Positions 26,532 to 35,547 of a DNA stretch of 64,000 nucleotides are shown in pieces. The stretch covers positions 1-64,000 of the forward strand of contig NZ_VFES01000007.1 of NCBI RefSeq assembly GCF_007858185.1, written 5' to 3'. A program made the position numbers and the translations under genes. This stretch comes from Pseudomonas grimontii. Its GTDB lineage: Bacteria; Pseudomonadota; Gammaproteobacteria; Pseudomonadales; Pseudomonadaceae. The first letter of the stretch is position 1, and the number at the start of each line of letters is the position of its first letter. The notes beneath the pieces are model-generated. The model was not told where the DNA came from. It saw only the letters and a program-made list of their open reading frames with translations, and did no database searches.

Positions 26532-27287
26532 ATGAAACGCATCCTGATCATTGGCATTGGCGCCGGCAACCCTGACTACATCACGATGCAGGCCGTGAAA
26601 GCGCTGAACCGCACCAACGTGTTTTTCCTGATGGACAAGGGCCAGAGCAAGGACAAGCTGATCGACCTGCGCCGTGAGATCTGCGAGACCTACATCACCG
26701 AGCCTGGCTACCGCTTTGTCGAGGCCGACTGCCCCGAGCGTGTGCGCGGTGAGATCGACTACACCACCGCCGTGCAGGACCTCAACCGCGACAAGCAGGC
26801 AACCTTCGAGCGCATGATCAACGAGGAAATGGCCGATGGTGAAGTCGGCGCTTTCCTGGCCTGGGGCGACCCGGCGCTGTACGACAGCACCATTCGCATC
26901 CTGCAGGCGATCCTCGCCAGCGGCCGCTGCGCCTTTGAATTCGAGGTGATTCCCGGCATCACCAGCGTGCAAGCCCTGGCCGCCCAGCATAAGGTGGCGT
27001 TGAACCGTATCGGCAAGTCCATCGAGATCACCACCGGGCGGCGGTTGGCGGCGGGGCAGGCCAGCGATGCCGACACCCTGGTGGTCATGCTCGACGCGGA
27101 AGATTCCTACCGTACGGTGGCCGATCGGGAGCTGGATATTTACTGGGGTGCCTACCTGGGCACGCCAGACGAGATCCTCATCAGCGGTAAGGTCAGTGAC
27201 GTGGCTGAAGAGATCGAACGGGTGCGCAAGGCCGCGCGCCTGGAGAATGGCTGGATTATGGACACCTATTTATTGCGCAAACCCTGA
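26532..27287 (+). CDS. cobF: Precorrin-6A synthase (deacetylating) CobF
   Basis: The 251-residue SAM-dependent tetrapyrrole methyltransferase of the aerobic cobalamin pathway methylates C1 of precorrin-5 and removes the acetyl group to give precorrin-6A. The SAM/tetrapyrrole fold is visible in IGIGAGNPDYITMQA at the N-terminus, the LAWGDPALYDST loop and the VIPGITSVQALAA segment. The length fits CobF. It lies apart from the other cob genes, which is usual in Pseudomonas, and is followed after 11 bp by a secreted hydrolase gene. Confidence 0.93.
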   Translation: MKRILIIGIGAGNPDYITMQAVKALNRTNVFFLMDKGQSKDKLIDLRREICETYITEPGYRFVEADCPERVRGEIDYTTAVQDLNRDKQATFERMINEEMADGEVGAFLAWGDPALYDSTIRILQAILASGRCAFEFEVIPGITSVQALAAQHKVALNRIGKSIEITTGRRLAAGQASDADTLVVMLDAEDSYRTVADRELDIYWGAYLGTPDEILISGKVSDVAEEIERVRKAARLENGWIMDTYLLRKP

Positions 27288-27298
27288 GGTCATTTCCC

Positions 27299-28018
27299 AT
27301 GCTCAAACTGTTTGCCCTGGCGCTGACCCTGGTTGCCGGCGTTGCCCACGCTGATTCCGAGTTGCACACCGATTTGCCGCTGGCGTACCTGGAACAGACC
27401 CAGGGCGATGCGCGCAACGAGCCACTGGTGATTTTCCTGCACGGGTTCGGCAGTAATGAGCAGGACCTGTTCGGCATCAAGGACGCGTTGCCGGCCACCT
27501 GGACCTACCTGTCGGCCCGCGCGCCGACGCCGGTGCAGCCGAATGGTTTTCGCTGGTTTACCAAGACGCCGGGTGACGGCGACTACGATGGTGTGACCGC
27601 TGATTTGCAGAGCAGCGCCAAGCTGATCAAGGACTTTGTCGGCCAAGCCACCGCCAAGTATCACACCCAGCCTGACCGGGTGTTCCTGGTGGGGTTCAGC
27701 CAGGGCGCGATCATGTCGTATGAGGTGGCGTTACGTGACCCGCAGTTGGTGCGCGGTATCGCGGCGTTGAGTGGCAGCGTGCTGCCGGTGCTCAAGGCTG
27801 AGCTGAAGCCGGATGAGCGCCTGAACAAACTGGCGATCTTTATCGGCCATGGCACCCTGGACCAGGCACTGCCGTATGCGTTGGCGACGCGGGCCCATGA
27901 GGTGTTGGTGGGGCTTGGGTTGAAGCCGGAGTTTCATGGCTATCCGGGGATGAACCACACGGTCAGTGAGGCGGAAGTGCAGGACTTGAAGGCGTGGCTG
28001 GAAACGAATTTGAAGTGA
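27299..28018 (+). CDS. Secreted alpha/beta hydrolase (carboxylesterase/phospholipase type)
   Basis: The 239-residue protein has a signal peptide ending VAHA (about residue 18) and an alpha/beta-hydrolase fold: oxyanion strand FLHGFGSNEQD (about 47-57), nucleophile elbow GFSQG with Ser134, acid residue in GHGTLDQ and histidine in GMNHTVS. It resembles the cytosolic carboxylesterase YpfH family but is exported. The start lies 11 bp after cobF, so the two may be co-transcribed by chance of proximity; no functional tie to cobalamin is seen. Confidence 0.88.
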   Translation: MLKLFALALTLVAGVAHADSELHTDLPLAYLEQTQGDARNEPLVIFLHGFGSNEQDLFGIKDALPATWTYLSARAPTPVQPNGFRWFTKTPGDGDYDGVTADLQSSAKLIKDFVGQATAKYHTQPDRVFLVGFSQGAIMSYEVALRDPQLVRGIAALSGSVLPVLKAELKPDERLNKLAIFIGHGTLDQALPYALATRAHEVLVGLGLKPEFHGYPGMNHTVSEAEVQDLKAWLETNLK

Positions 28019-28031
28019 GCGCGCTGAACAA

Positions 28032-28125
28032 AGGTGGGAGGGGGCTTGCTCCCGATGGCGCAGTGTCAGTGAACAGATTCATTAGCTGATCCACCGCCAT
28101 CGGGGGCAAGCCCCCTCCCACATTT
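28032..28125. repeat. REPIN (GI type)
   Basis: Paired inverted REP units with core GTGGGAGGGGGCTTGC (28034 onward and its complement ending 28121) lie between the convergent esterase and the gene at 28150. Confidence 0.9.
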
Positions 28126-28149
28126 GATGGGTGTTGTCAGGACTCTTTG

Positions 28150-28704
28150 TTATTTGCCGCCGGTAATCTGCTTCACCAGCTCTGCATGCCCCTTCGCATC
28201 ATCGGCCCGCGAAATTGCCTGGATCACCAGCAAGTGGTTGCCGGAGCCGCCGAGGAACGTGGAGTTCAAGGTCTTGCCGCCGCCCTGGGTGGCGGTGCTG
28301 TCCACCTGGCGCAGGCCCAGGCCCTTGAAGGTCAGTTTCTTCTCGCTCAGCTTCTTGAAGTCGGGCAGGGCGGCGCTCTGGTCCTTGACGAAGCCGGCCA
28401 CGGCGCCGTCGAGGAACTGTGGATCGTTATCCTTGATGGTTACCCCGTCGTTACGCACGGTTTCGGCGACGATCACCACACTTTTCGTGGTCTGGTTGGC
28501 GTACATCGTGCCTTGGGTATCGGCAGTGCCGTCTTCGGTCTTGCCGGCTGGCAGGGTGTCGGCGGCGTAGGCTTTGGGCAGGTTGAAGCTGAATTTACCG
28601 CCCAAGGTGGAGATGGTTTGCGTGGTCGGCTTGGCGGCGGCGTATACGCTGCCGGCGGTAAGCGCGAGGGCCAACAGAATGGCGGTCTTGGTGAACGTGG
28701 CCAT
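28150..28704 (-). CDS. Exported protein of unknown function
   Basis: The 184-residue protein has a clear signal peptide (MATFTKTAILLALALTAG then VYA) and a compact mature domain with alternating beta strands (FSFNLPKAY, SVVIVAETV, KLTFKGLGLRQV). The start at 28704 has TTGGAG about 8 nt upstream and removes 11 non-signal residues of a longer frame. It resembles small exported proteins with a DUF1795/DcrB-like fold, but I do not recognise a family with certainty. It is transcribed alone, ahead of the antiporter gene's 3' side. Confidence 0.75.
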   Translation of the reverse strand: MATFTKTAILLALALTAGSVYAAAKPTTQTISTLGGKFSFNLPKAYAADTLPAGKTEDGTADTQGTMYANQTTKSVVIVAETVRNDGVTIKDNDPQFLDGAVAGFVKDQSAALPDFKKLSEKKLTFKGLGLRQVDSTATQGGGKTLNSTFLGGSGNHLLVIQAISRADDAKGHAELVKQITGGK

Positions 28705-28776
28705 GAAGCGCTCCAAGGATGAACGAAATTGCGGCACATTCTGTCAGAAAATTCGCAATGTCGTTCACCCTTAGCC

Positions 28777-30585
28777 TCACACCTTGTCGGACTCTTCCTC
28801 AAGTCGATCCATCTCAAACAGTCGCGCCAATTCCGCCCGTGCTTCCTGGGCGGTTTGCATCACTTTGGCCGCATCGTCGTACACCGCGTGCTGGGCGGCG
28901 AGCACTTGCAGGTCGTGGTTCTTGAAGCGGGTGATGCGGGCATCGGCCTGGGCCTGGCTCAACCCGAGGCCCACCAGGGTACGGCGACTCATTTCCAGGC
29001 TGGAGTAGAACGTCTCGCGAACCGGTGAGGCGTCCAGGTCCACCAGGCGGTGTACGTGTTGGCGGTTACGCGCACGGGCGATGATCTTCATGTGCGGGTA
29101 GAGGTTGCGCACCAGTTCGGCGGTCTTGATGTTGATCTCCGGGTCGTCCATGGCGATCACGAAGAACTCCGCCTGGTCGACCTTGGCCGCATGCAGGATC
29201 TCCGGGCGCTGCGGATCGCCGTAGAACACCGGCATACCGCCGAAACTGCGCGTCAATTCGATGGTTTCCACCGAGGTGTCGAGGGCGATGAACGAGATGT
29301 TTTGCGCGCGCAGGATCCGCGCGACGATCTGGCCCATACGGCCCATGCCGGCGATCACCACACGGGGTGCATCGCTTTCGATAGTGCGGTATTCCTCCGG
29401 TACTTCCACCGGCTTGACCTTGGGCTTGAACAGCTTCGGGCACACCAGCAGCAACAGCGGCGTGACGGCCATGGACAGGGTGATGGTCAGCACCAGCACG
29501 TCGTAGAGGTGCGGTTCGAACAGGCCTTGGTCGCGGCCGATCTTGAAGACCACAAAGGCGAACTCACCTCCCGCCGCCAGCACCACGCCCAGGCGCAGCG
29601 CGCTTTCGCGGTTGAGATCGCCCACCATGCGGCCCACGGCGTACAGCAGCGGCAGCTTCAGGCCGATCAACAGCAGGGTCAGGCCGATCACCACCAGCGG
29701 CGAGCTGATCAGCAGGCTGAGGTTGGCGCCCATGCCCACGCTGATAAAGAACAGCCCCAGCAGCAGGCCCTTGAACGGCTCGATCTGGGATTCCAGTTCG
29801 TGGCGGTACTCCGAATCCGCCAGCAGCAGGCCGGCGAGGAAGGCGCCGAGGGCCATGGACACGCCCACCAGTTCCATCAACCAGGCGGTGCCGATCACCA
29901 CCAGCAAGGCCGTGGCGGTGGACACTTCGCGCAGACCGGTCTTGGCGACGATGCGAAACACCGGCCGCAGCAGGTAGCGTCCGCCGATGATCACCACGGC
30001 AATACTGCCGAGGATCTGCAGGACGTGTTGCAGACCCTGGGCTTCAGTGGTCGGATGATCGCTGCCGGCCAGCAGCGGCACCATGGCAATCAACGGGATC
30101 GCGGCGATGTCCTGGAACAGCAGGATCGCAAACGCCAGGCGCCCGTGGGGCTGGTTCAGCTCCTTGCGCTCGGCCAGGCTTTGCAGGCCAAACGCGGTGG
30201 ACGACAGCGCCAGGCCAAGGCCGAGCACGATTGCGCTGTTCCACGACTGGCCAAACAGCCACAACGCCACTACGCCCATCACCAGACCGGTGAGCAGTAC
30301 CTGGGCCAGGCCGACGCCGAACACTGCCTTGCGCATCACCCATAAACGCTTGGGCGACAGTTCCAGGCCGATGATGAACAGCAGCAACACCACGCCCAAC
30401 TCGGAGAACTGCGCGACGCTTTGCGGGTTACCGATCAGGCCCAGTACGGATGGGCCGATGATCACACCAGCGAACAGATAACCGAGCACCGCCCCCAATT
30501 GCAGGCGTTTGGCCAGGGGTACGGTCAGCACGGCGGCGAGCAGGAACACCACGGCTGCTTGTAACAGGTTGCCTTCATGGGGCAT
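28777..30585 (-). CDS. KefB/KefC-type monovalent cation:proton antiporter (CPA2)
   Basis: The 602-residue inner-membrane protein has about 12 TM helices (residues 1-380; LGAVLGYLFAGVIIGPSVLG, the ion-binding ALSSTAFGLQ and LLFQDIAAIPLI segments) followed by a cytoplasmic RCK/TrkA-N domain (about 405-520) with the Rossmann motif VVIAGMGRMGQIVAR. The C-terminal 60 residues are charged. The family exports K+ or Na+ in exchange for protons, and members with this domain are gated by glutathione adducts in E. coli. ATG 30585 has CTGGAG upstream; nine further in-frame residues lie before it. No KefG-like ancillary subunit gene is adjacent. Confidence 0.92.
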   Translation of the reverse strand: MPHEGNLLQAAVVFLLAAVLTVPLAKRLQLGAVLGYLFAGVIIGPSVLGLIGNPQSVAQFSELGVVLLLFIIGLELSPKRLWVMRKAVFGVGLAQVLLTGLVMGVVALWLFGQSWNSAIVLGLGLALSSTAFGLQSLAERKELNQPHGRLAFAILLFQDIAAIPLIAMVPLLAGSDHPTTEAQGLQHVLQILGSIAVVIIGGRYLLRPVFRIVAKTGLREVSTATALLVVIGTAWLMELVGVSMALGAFLAGLLLADSEYRHELESQIEPFKGLLLGLFFISVGMGANLSLLISSPLVVIGLTLLLIGLKLPLLYAVGRMVGDLNRESALRLGVVLAAGGEFAFVVFKIGRDQGLFEPHLYDVLVLTITLSMAVTPLLLLVCPKLFKPKVKPVEVPEEYRTIESDAPRVVIAGMGRMGQIVARILRAQNISFIALDTSVETIELTRSFGGMPVFYGDPQRPEILHAAKVDQAEFFVIAMDDPEINIKTAELVRNLYPHMKIIARARNRQHVHRLVDLDASPVRETFYSSLEMSRRTLVGLGLSQAQADARITRFKNHDLQVLAAQHAVYDDAAKVMQTAQEARAELARLFEMDRLEEESDKV

Positions 30586-30900
30586 TGCGAACTCCAGGAT
30601 CTTTAAAACCAATCGACAGGCGGGTATTAGAGCGCTTTTTACCTTTCGAAAATTGTATTTTTTGCTGCGTTTGAGTGGACAAGACGCCAGGGTGTGTTTG
30701 GCGGCAGGCGGTTCGGGGCCTGTGCATTCACCTCCGTGTTCCGGCGCAACCTGGGGGATTCGCCGGCGCGCTACCTGGCCAAATCAAAGGCTGCGGCGCA
30801 GTTCTGATCCTTCGCGACCGCCACGCCGGTCAGGATTCACCGTTCTACAGGCCTCCCTTTGTTATTATCGCCGTCCCTCGTCACCAGGAGTCACCGGCCC
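30586..30900. other. Divergent intergenic region, no further gene seen
   Basis: These 315 bp separate the antiporter gene (minus strand) from the hydrolase-YaaW gene (plus strand). They begin with an AT-rich stretch (30630-30665) that could hold the antiporter promoter. The remainder is GC-rich and without a convincing frame, RNA fold or repeat. Confidence 0.6.
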
Positions 30901-32454
30901 ATGCAGCACCAGTGGGATGAAATGCACCGCACCCGCAAGCCCACGTTCGTATTGTGCGGCGAGCCTCAGGGTGATGTGCTCAATCTCTATGTTCACGGTT
31001 ACTCGGCGTTCTTTAACCGGCAACAGCTGGGCAATTTCAAGGAACAACTGGCGGGTATCGAGGGTTCGACCAACCTGATGCTGTTCTGGCCGGCGGGGCA
31101 TTTCCTGGAAAACCTGTTTGCGCCCTTCAAGGATGTGATCACCGCGATGCTGGGCGGCGGCAGCATCGGTGCTGCGACCGTAGGCGTGGGCAAGGCGATT
31201 GCCTATTTTCTCGACCACTACAAAAGCGTCGAGGCGCGGGTGGACGAAGTGGCCAGGAGCTTGCTGCCGGAGCTGGCCAGCTACCTGGAGGGCGAGTCGC
31301 TGGAGGTGCGGCGTATCAACCTGATCGGTCATTCCCTGGGGGCGCGGATTCTGGTCAAGAGCCTGCTGGCCAGCCCTGAAACCGCACGGGAACTGCCGCT
31401 GGACAACCTGCTGTTGATGGGCGGGGCGATCTGTACGTCCAGCCCTTGGGATGAGGTGTGCGCGCCGCTCAAGGGGCGGGTGATCAATTGCCATTCCAGC
31501 AAGGACTGGGCCCTGGCCATGAAGCCGGACACCGAGCGGTGCATCGGCCGGTATGCGATCCCGGTGACGCCGGCGCTCAAGGCCAAGGTCACCAATGTGC
31601 ACCTGGCCACCTTCGATCACGCCGCCTACTGGCCGCAGTTGCAGACCGTGGTGCAGTACACCGACCTGTTGCATGAGCGGCGCGGCCTGATCCGCTCCGA
31701 CCAGCGCAGCAGCGAGGTACGCTTTGCCGAAGAGGACACGGACCTGTTTGCTGCGCTGGTGCAGGCGCGGCCGGATGAGTTGAAGTTCCTCGCCGAATTG
31801 ATGGCGCAAAAGCACAGTGCATCGATTGACGCCACGGTGCGCGAACCGCTCAGGCTCGCCATTGAGCTACAGCGCATGGGCGGCGACAGCTTTATGAACC
31901 TGGCCCGGGGCCATGGCGTGAGTTATCGCCGGATCGCCGAAGATGTGGCCCGGCGCCTTGGGATCAAGTTTGATCAGGCCACTGAAACGGTCACGCTGGC
32001 CGACCTCGAAGCCCAGGTCGCGGGAACGCTGATCGAGCAGTACAAGGACAAACTCAGCAACGCCGACCGCCAGGTATTCGACGCTGAACTCAAGGCGGCG
32101 GCGCAAAAGGAGCAGGGCCTGTTCAATCGTATCGATGTCGGCCGTTCCGCCACTACCGCGTTGAGCGGTACGGCGCTGGCCGGGTTGACCGGGTTTATCC
32201 TGCGCCGGGGGGCTGCTTCGGCAATCCCTGTGGTCGGCCAGGCATTGGCGGCGGCGATGCTGCTGGTGAGCGGTGTACGGGCGTTTTCCGGCCCGGCCTA
32301 TTCGATCACCACGCTGGCGGTGCTGGTGATCGGGGTGATTCGCCAGCGCATGGAGCGTGAAGCCTTGAACCAGGAGATGGACTTGGTGGTGCAGGTGGTG
32401 GAGGCGTTTGACCTGCCTCGGGAGACGGTGATGCGCACCGTTGCATCCGACTGA
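30901..32454 (+). CDS. Serine hydrolase-like domain fused to a YaaW-like domain
   Basis: The 517-residue product combines two modules. Residues about 15-255 form an alpha/beta hydrolase resembling DUF726 proteins, with VHGYSAFFN, LFWPAGHF and the nucleophile elbow GHSLGAR (Ser145). Residues about 280-500 match the E. coli YaaW family: DELKFLAELM, FMNLARGHGVSYRRIAEDVA and QVFDAELKAA. The C-terminus is hydrophobic with Gly/Ala-rich segments (VVGQALAAAMLLVSGV) that probably insert in a membrane. ATG 30901 follows CAGGAG by about 10 nt. I know no defined function for YaaW; a membrane-associated lipase or defence factor is possible. It is transcribed alone. Confidence 0.75.
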   Translation: MQHQWDEMHRTRKPTFVLCGEPQGDVLNLYVHGYSAFFNRQQLGNFKEQLAGIEGSTNLMLFWPAGHFLENLFAPFKDVITAMLGGGSIGAATVGVGKAIAYFLDHYKSVEARVDEVARSLLPELASYLEGESLEVRRINLIGHSLGARILVKSLLASPETARELPLDNLLLMGGAICTSSPWDEVCAPLKGRVINCHSSKDWALAMKPDTERCIGRYAIPVTPALKAKVTNVHLATFDHAAYWPQLQTVVQYTDLLHERRGLIRSDQRSSEVRFAEEDTDLFAALVQARPDELKFLAELMAQKHSASIDATVREPLRLAIELQRMGGDSFMNLARGHGVSYRRIAEDVARRLGIKFDQATETVTLADLEAQVAGTLIEQYKDKLSNADRQVFDAELKAAAQKEQGLFNRIDVGRSATTALSGTALAGLTGFILRRGAASAIPVVGQALAAAMLLVSGVRAFSGPAYSITTLAVLVIGVIRQRMEREALNQEMDLVVQVVEAFDLPRETVMRTVASD

Positions 32455-32495
32455 TAAGCTGAGCCCCTGTCGAGTGTGTTTGCCTGGGATACCGC

Positions 32496-33815
32496 GTGAA
32501 ATTCAGCCTGCCGAAAATCGCTACTGCTCCATTCTGCCCGCCGGAAGTGGCTGGCTCCGTCGTCGTTGACCCCAAGGCGTCGCTCTTCAAGCGCATCCTG
32601 ATGTTCGCCGGCCCCGGCCTGCTGATCTCCATCGGCTACATGGACCCGGGCAACTGGGCCACGGCCATCGAAGCCGGGTCGCGCTATGGCTATAGCCTGT
32701 TGTTCGTGGTGCTGCTGGCCAGCCTGGCGGGGATGGCGGTGCAGTGCCTGTGCTCGCGGTTGGGTATCGCCACCGGCAAGGACCTGGCGCAACTGTGCCG
32801 TGAGCGCTACAGCAAACGCTCCGCACGCACCCAGTGGGTGCTGGCGGAAATCTCCATTATCGCCACCGACCTCGCCGAAGTGCTCGGCTGCGCCCTGGCG
32901 TTTCACCTGCTGCTGGGGGTTTCCCTGACCACCGGCATTGTCATCACCGCCTTCGATACGCTGTTGGTTCTGGCCCTGCAAAACCGTGGTTTTCGCCGCC
33001 TGGAAGCGATCATGCTGGCGTTGGTGGCGACCATCGGCGTGTGTTTCTTTATCGAACTGGTGCTGATCAAGCCTTACTGGCCGGATGTATTCAGTGGTTT
33101 CACCCCATCCCTGTCGGCCATCAGCGATGCCGCGCCGTTGTACCTGGCCATCGGTATTCTTGGCGCCACGGTGATGCCCCATAACCTCTACCTGCACAGC
33201 TCGATCGTGCAAACTCGCCTGATCGGCAAAGACCTCGCGAGCAAACAGGATGCGGTCAAGCTGGCGCGGATCGACACCATCGGCTCCCTGGCCCTGGCAC
33301 TGCTGGTCAACGCCGCGATCCTGATACTTGCGGCCTCCGCCTTCTACAAGACGGGGCACACTGAGGTGGTCGAGATCCAGGACGCCTACCGCTTGCTCGA
33401 CCCACTGGTGGGCGGCGCTTTCGCCAGCATCCTGTTCGGCATCGCCTTGCTGGCGTCCGGGCAAAGCTCGACCTTTACCGGCACCATCGCCGGGCAAGTG
33501 ATCATGGAGGGTTACCTCAACCTGCGCATCCCCTGCTGGCAACGCCGCCTGATCACCCGTGGGCTGGCACTGATCCCGGCGTTTCTGGGGGTGTGGCTGA
33601 TGGGCGACCAGGCCATTGGCAAGCTGCTGATCCTCAGCCAGGTGGTGCTCAGCCTGCAACTGCCGTTTGCGTTGTACCCGTTGATCCGCATGACCGGCGA
33701 CAAGCAACTCATGGGGCCGTTCGTCAATCGGCTGCACACGCGGGTGTTGGCGTGGTTTCTGTTTGCGCTGATCAGTGGAGCCAATGCATGGTTGATTGGG
33801 AAGTGGGTGTTCTGA
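32496..33815 (+). CDS. Nramp-family divalent metal transporter (MntH-like)
   Basis: The 439-residue protein has 11 TM helices and the Nramp metal-binding motifs DPGNW (helix 1) and MPHNLYLHSS (helix 6), which coordinate Mn2+ or Fe2+ and couple uptake to protons. The length is normal and the frame intact. It uses a GTG start with no strong ribosome site, 42 bp after the preceding gene; the MKFSLPK N-terminus nevertheless looks natural. No MntR box was recognised. The stop codon abuts a VapC-like fragment on the opposite strand. Confidence 0.92.
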   Translation: MKFSLPKIATAPFCPPEVAGSVVVDPKASLFKRILMFAGPGLLISIGYMDPGNWATAIEAGSRYGYSLLFVVLLASLAGMAVQCLCSRLGIATGKDLAQLCRERYSKRSARTQWVLAEISIIATDLAEVLGCALAFHLLLGVSLTTGIVITAFDTLLVLALQNRGFRRLEAIMLALVATIGVCFFIELVLIKPYWPDVFSGFTPSLSAISDAAPLYLAIGILGATVMPHNLYLHSSIVQTRLIGKDLASKQDAVKLARIDTIGSLALALLVNAAILILAASAFYKTGHTEVVEIQDAYRLLDPLVGGAFASILFGIALLASGQSSTFTGTIAGQVIMEGYLNLRIPCWQRRLITRGLALIPAFLGVWLMGDQAIGKLLILSQVVLSLQLPFALYPLIRMTGDKQLMGPFVNRLHTRVLAWFLFALISGANAWLIGKWVF

Positions 33816-33954
33816 GTTCCCGGATTTCGTCCAGGTCTGCATCGAGTTTTCCAAGGCCGACCTTGATCACCATTTCCCAGAAGGTTGCTGCGCTGACGTA
33901 AATCTCGGCGGCATTCTCGATCAGTCGTCGGGCTTTGCTGAATATAGTGGCCCG
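33814..33954 (-). pseudogene. Remnant of a VapC-type PIN-domain toxin gene
   Basis: Read on the minus strand, this short stretch translates to FSKARRLIENAAEIYVSAAT followed by FWEMVIKVGLGKLDADLDEI. That corresponds to residues about 20-60 of PIN-domain VapC toxins (S-x-x-A-W-E-I-x-I-K-x-x-L-G-K-L). There is no start codon, an in-frame TAA lies directly upstream (33957-33955), and the sequence after EIREL runs into the complement of the Nramp gene. The first catalytic Asp (DTH motif) and the whole C-terminal half are missing. No antitoxin gene remains. It marks a toxin-antitoxin locus lost by deletion. Confidence 0.7.
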
Positions 33955-34003
33955 TTAAATCAGACCGAACCTACTTTTACCACTCGGAAAATTCCTCAGC
34001 CGC

Positions 34004-34936
34004 TCATTGATCCCAGTACGGCACCGTGCCAAAACACTCCACAAAGTAATCAATCACCGTGCGCACCTTCAGCGACAGGCGCCGGCTCCCCGGCCACAAC
34101 GCCGCAATCTGCTGGGGTTCAAGCGTGGTCGCCACTTCATATTCCGTCAGTACCGCCTGCAAGGTGCCGGCGCGCAGGCCTTCGCCGATCAACCAGGACG
34201 GAAACACCACCAGCCCCAGGCCTTGTTCGGCGGCGTGGGTGAGGGTGTCGGCGTGGTTGCCGGTGATCGGACCCTTGACGCTGTAGGGCGTCCAGTCGCC
34301 CTGGCCCTTGCGGAAGAACCAACGTTGCTGGCCGGTGATGCCTTTGTAGGCCAGGCACTGGTGGTGGACCAGTTCTTCCGGATGTTGGGGCGTGCCATGC
34401 CGGGCCAGGTAGGCGGGGCTGGCGGCGAGGCGAAAGCGCTGGGGTGCGAAGATGCGTGCCTGCATGCTGGAATCGTTGAGCACGCCGATCCGAAACAGCA
34501 GGTCGGTGCCGTCTTGCAGCGGGTCGACGAAGGTGTCGGTTTGCTGGATGTCCAGTTGCAGCTTCGGGTAGCGCCGGCACAACTCTCCCAGCCACGGTGA
34601 CAGGTGACGCTGGCCGAACACCATCGGTGCGTTGATGCGCACCAGGCCGCTGGGTTCGCTTTCCTGTTCCTGTAGGGCCTGGCCGGCGGCTTCCAGTTGT
34701 TCGAGCATCAAGCGCGCGTGCCGCCCCAGCAGGCGCCCGGCCTCGGTGGGGCTCACCGCGCGGGTGTGACGATAGAGCAACTGCTGGCCGAGAGCCTGTT
34801 CCATCAGCTGGATCTGCCGGGAAATCGAGGAGGGGGCCAGGCCCTCGCGGCGGGCCACTTCAGAAAAACTACCGTGATCCAGCACCGCGACGAACAGGCG
34901 CAGCGCCTTGAAGCTCAATTCATTCAAACCCTGCAT
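34004..34936 (-). CDS. LysR-family transcriptional regulator
   Basis: The 310-residue protein has an N-terminal winged HTH (ALRLFVAVLDHGSFSEVARR then PSSISRQIQLMEQALGQQLL) and a LysR co-inducer domain of the CrgA/AaeR-like branch. ATG 34936 has CACGGAGAC upstream. It is divergent from the paired DUF606 transporter genes with a 118-bp gap, so it probably controls them. Confidence 0.9.
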   Translation of the reverse strand: MQGLNELSFKALRLFVAVLDHGSFSEVARREGLAPSSISRQIQLMEQALGQQLLYRHTRAVSPTEAGRLLGRHARLMLEQLEAAGQALQEQESEPSGLVRINAPMVFGQRHLSPWLGELCRRYPKLQLDIQQTDTFVDPLQDGTDLLFRIGVLNDSSMQARIFAPQRFRLAASPAYLARHGTPQHPEELVHHQCLAYKGITGQQRWFFRKGQGDWTPYSVKGPITGNHADTLTHAAEQGLGLVVFPSWLIGEGLRAGTLQAVLTEYEVATTLEPQQIAALWPGSRRLSLKVRTVIDYFVECFGTVPYWDQ

Positions 34937-35054
34937 CGTGTCTCCGTGCTGTGCGTTTTGCGCAAAGGTGTTGTCCGTATGCTCCCATTTATCGCACAGG
35001 ACGACCACCGGATAATGCGCGTCATCCAATCCTTTGTTGACGTGCAGGTGATGT

Positions 35055-35543
35055 ATGCAAGCAAGCTCCATCGAGGCCGTGGCGCAAGCCTCGCCGAAGA
35101 AAAACCTCCTACGGCTGCTGTTGTTGCCGCTGGTGATCCTGGCCGGCATGGGCTTGTCGGTAGAGGCGGGGTTGCTCGGGCCGCTGGGCGTGCAAGTGGG
35201 GCACCTGTGGGCAACCTTGAGCATCTTCGGCGTGGGCTCGGCGATTCTGTTTTTGCTGCTGCTGTTCAGCGGCCCGCAAAAGGGGCCGGCACTGTCCGAG
35301 CTGCCGCGCTGGCAGTTGATCGGTGGGTTCCTGGGGCCGATGTACGTGGTGGTGCTGACCCTGGCCACGCCGCACATCGGTATTGCGATGACGATGATCG
35401 CGATTTTGTCGGGGCAGGTGGGCAAGAGCGTGCTGATCGACCATTTCGGTTGGTTCGGCACCGCGCGCAAACGGGTCAATGGCGAACGCTGGATAGCCCT
35501 GGCGTTGATGGTGGTGGCACTTGTTCTGATTGCACGAGGGTAA
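35055..35543 (+). CDS. DMT-superfamily small transporter subunit (DUF606/YdcZ), first of a pair
   Basis: The 162-residue protein has an unusual polar N-terminal tail of about 18 residues and five predicted TM helices. The family signature is visible in LPRWQLIGGFLGPMYVVVLT and GQVGKSVLIDHFGW. DUF606 proteins are half-size drug/metabolite transporters that often occur as tandem partners forming a heterodimer; the second copy starts 4 bp after this stop. The LysR gene upstream is divergent. Confidence 0.88.
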   Translation: MQASSIEAVAQASPKKNLLRLLLLPLVILAGMGLSVEAGLLGPLGVQVGHLWATLSIFGVGSAILFLLLLFSGPQKGPALSELPRWQLIGGFLGPMYVVVLTLATPHIGIAMTMIAILSGQVGKSVLIDHFGWFGTARKRVNGERWIALALMVVALVLIARG

Positions 35544-35547
35544 GGCG

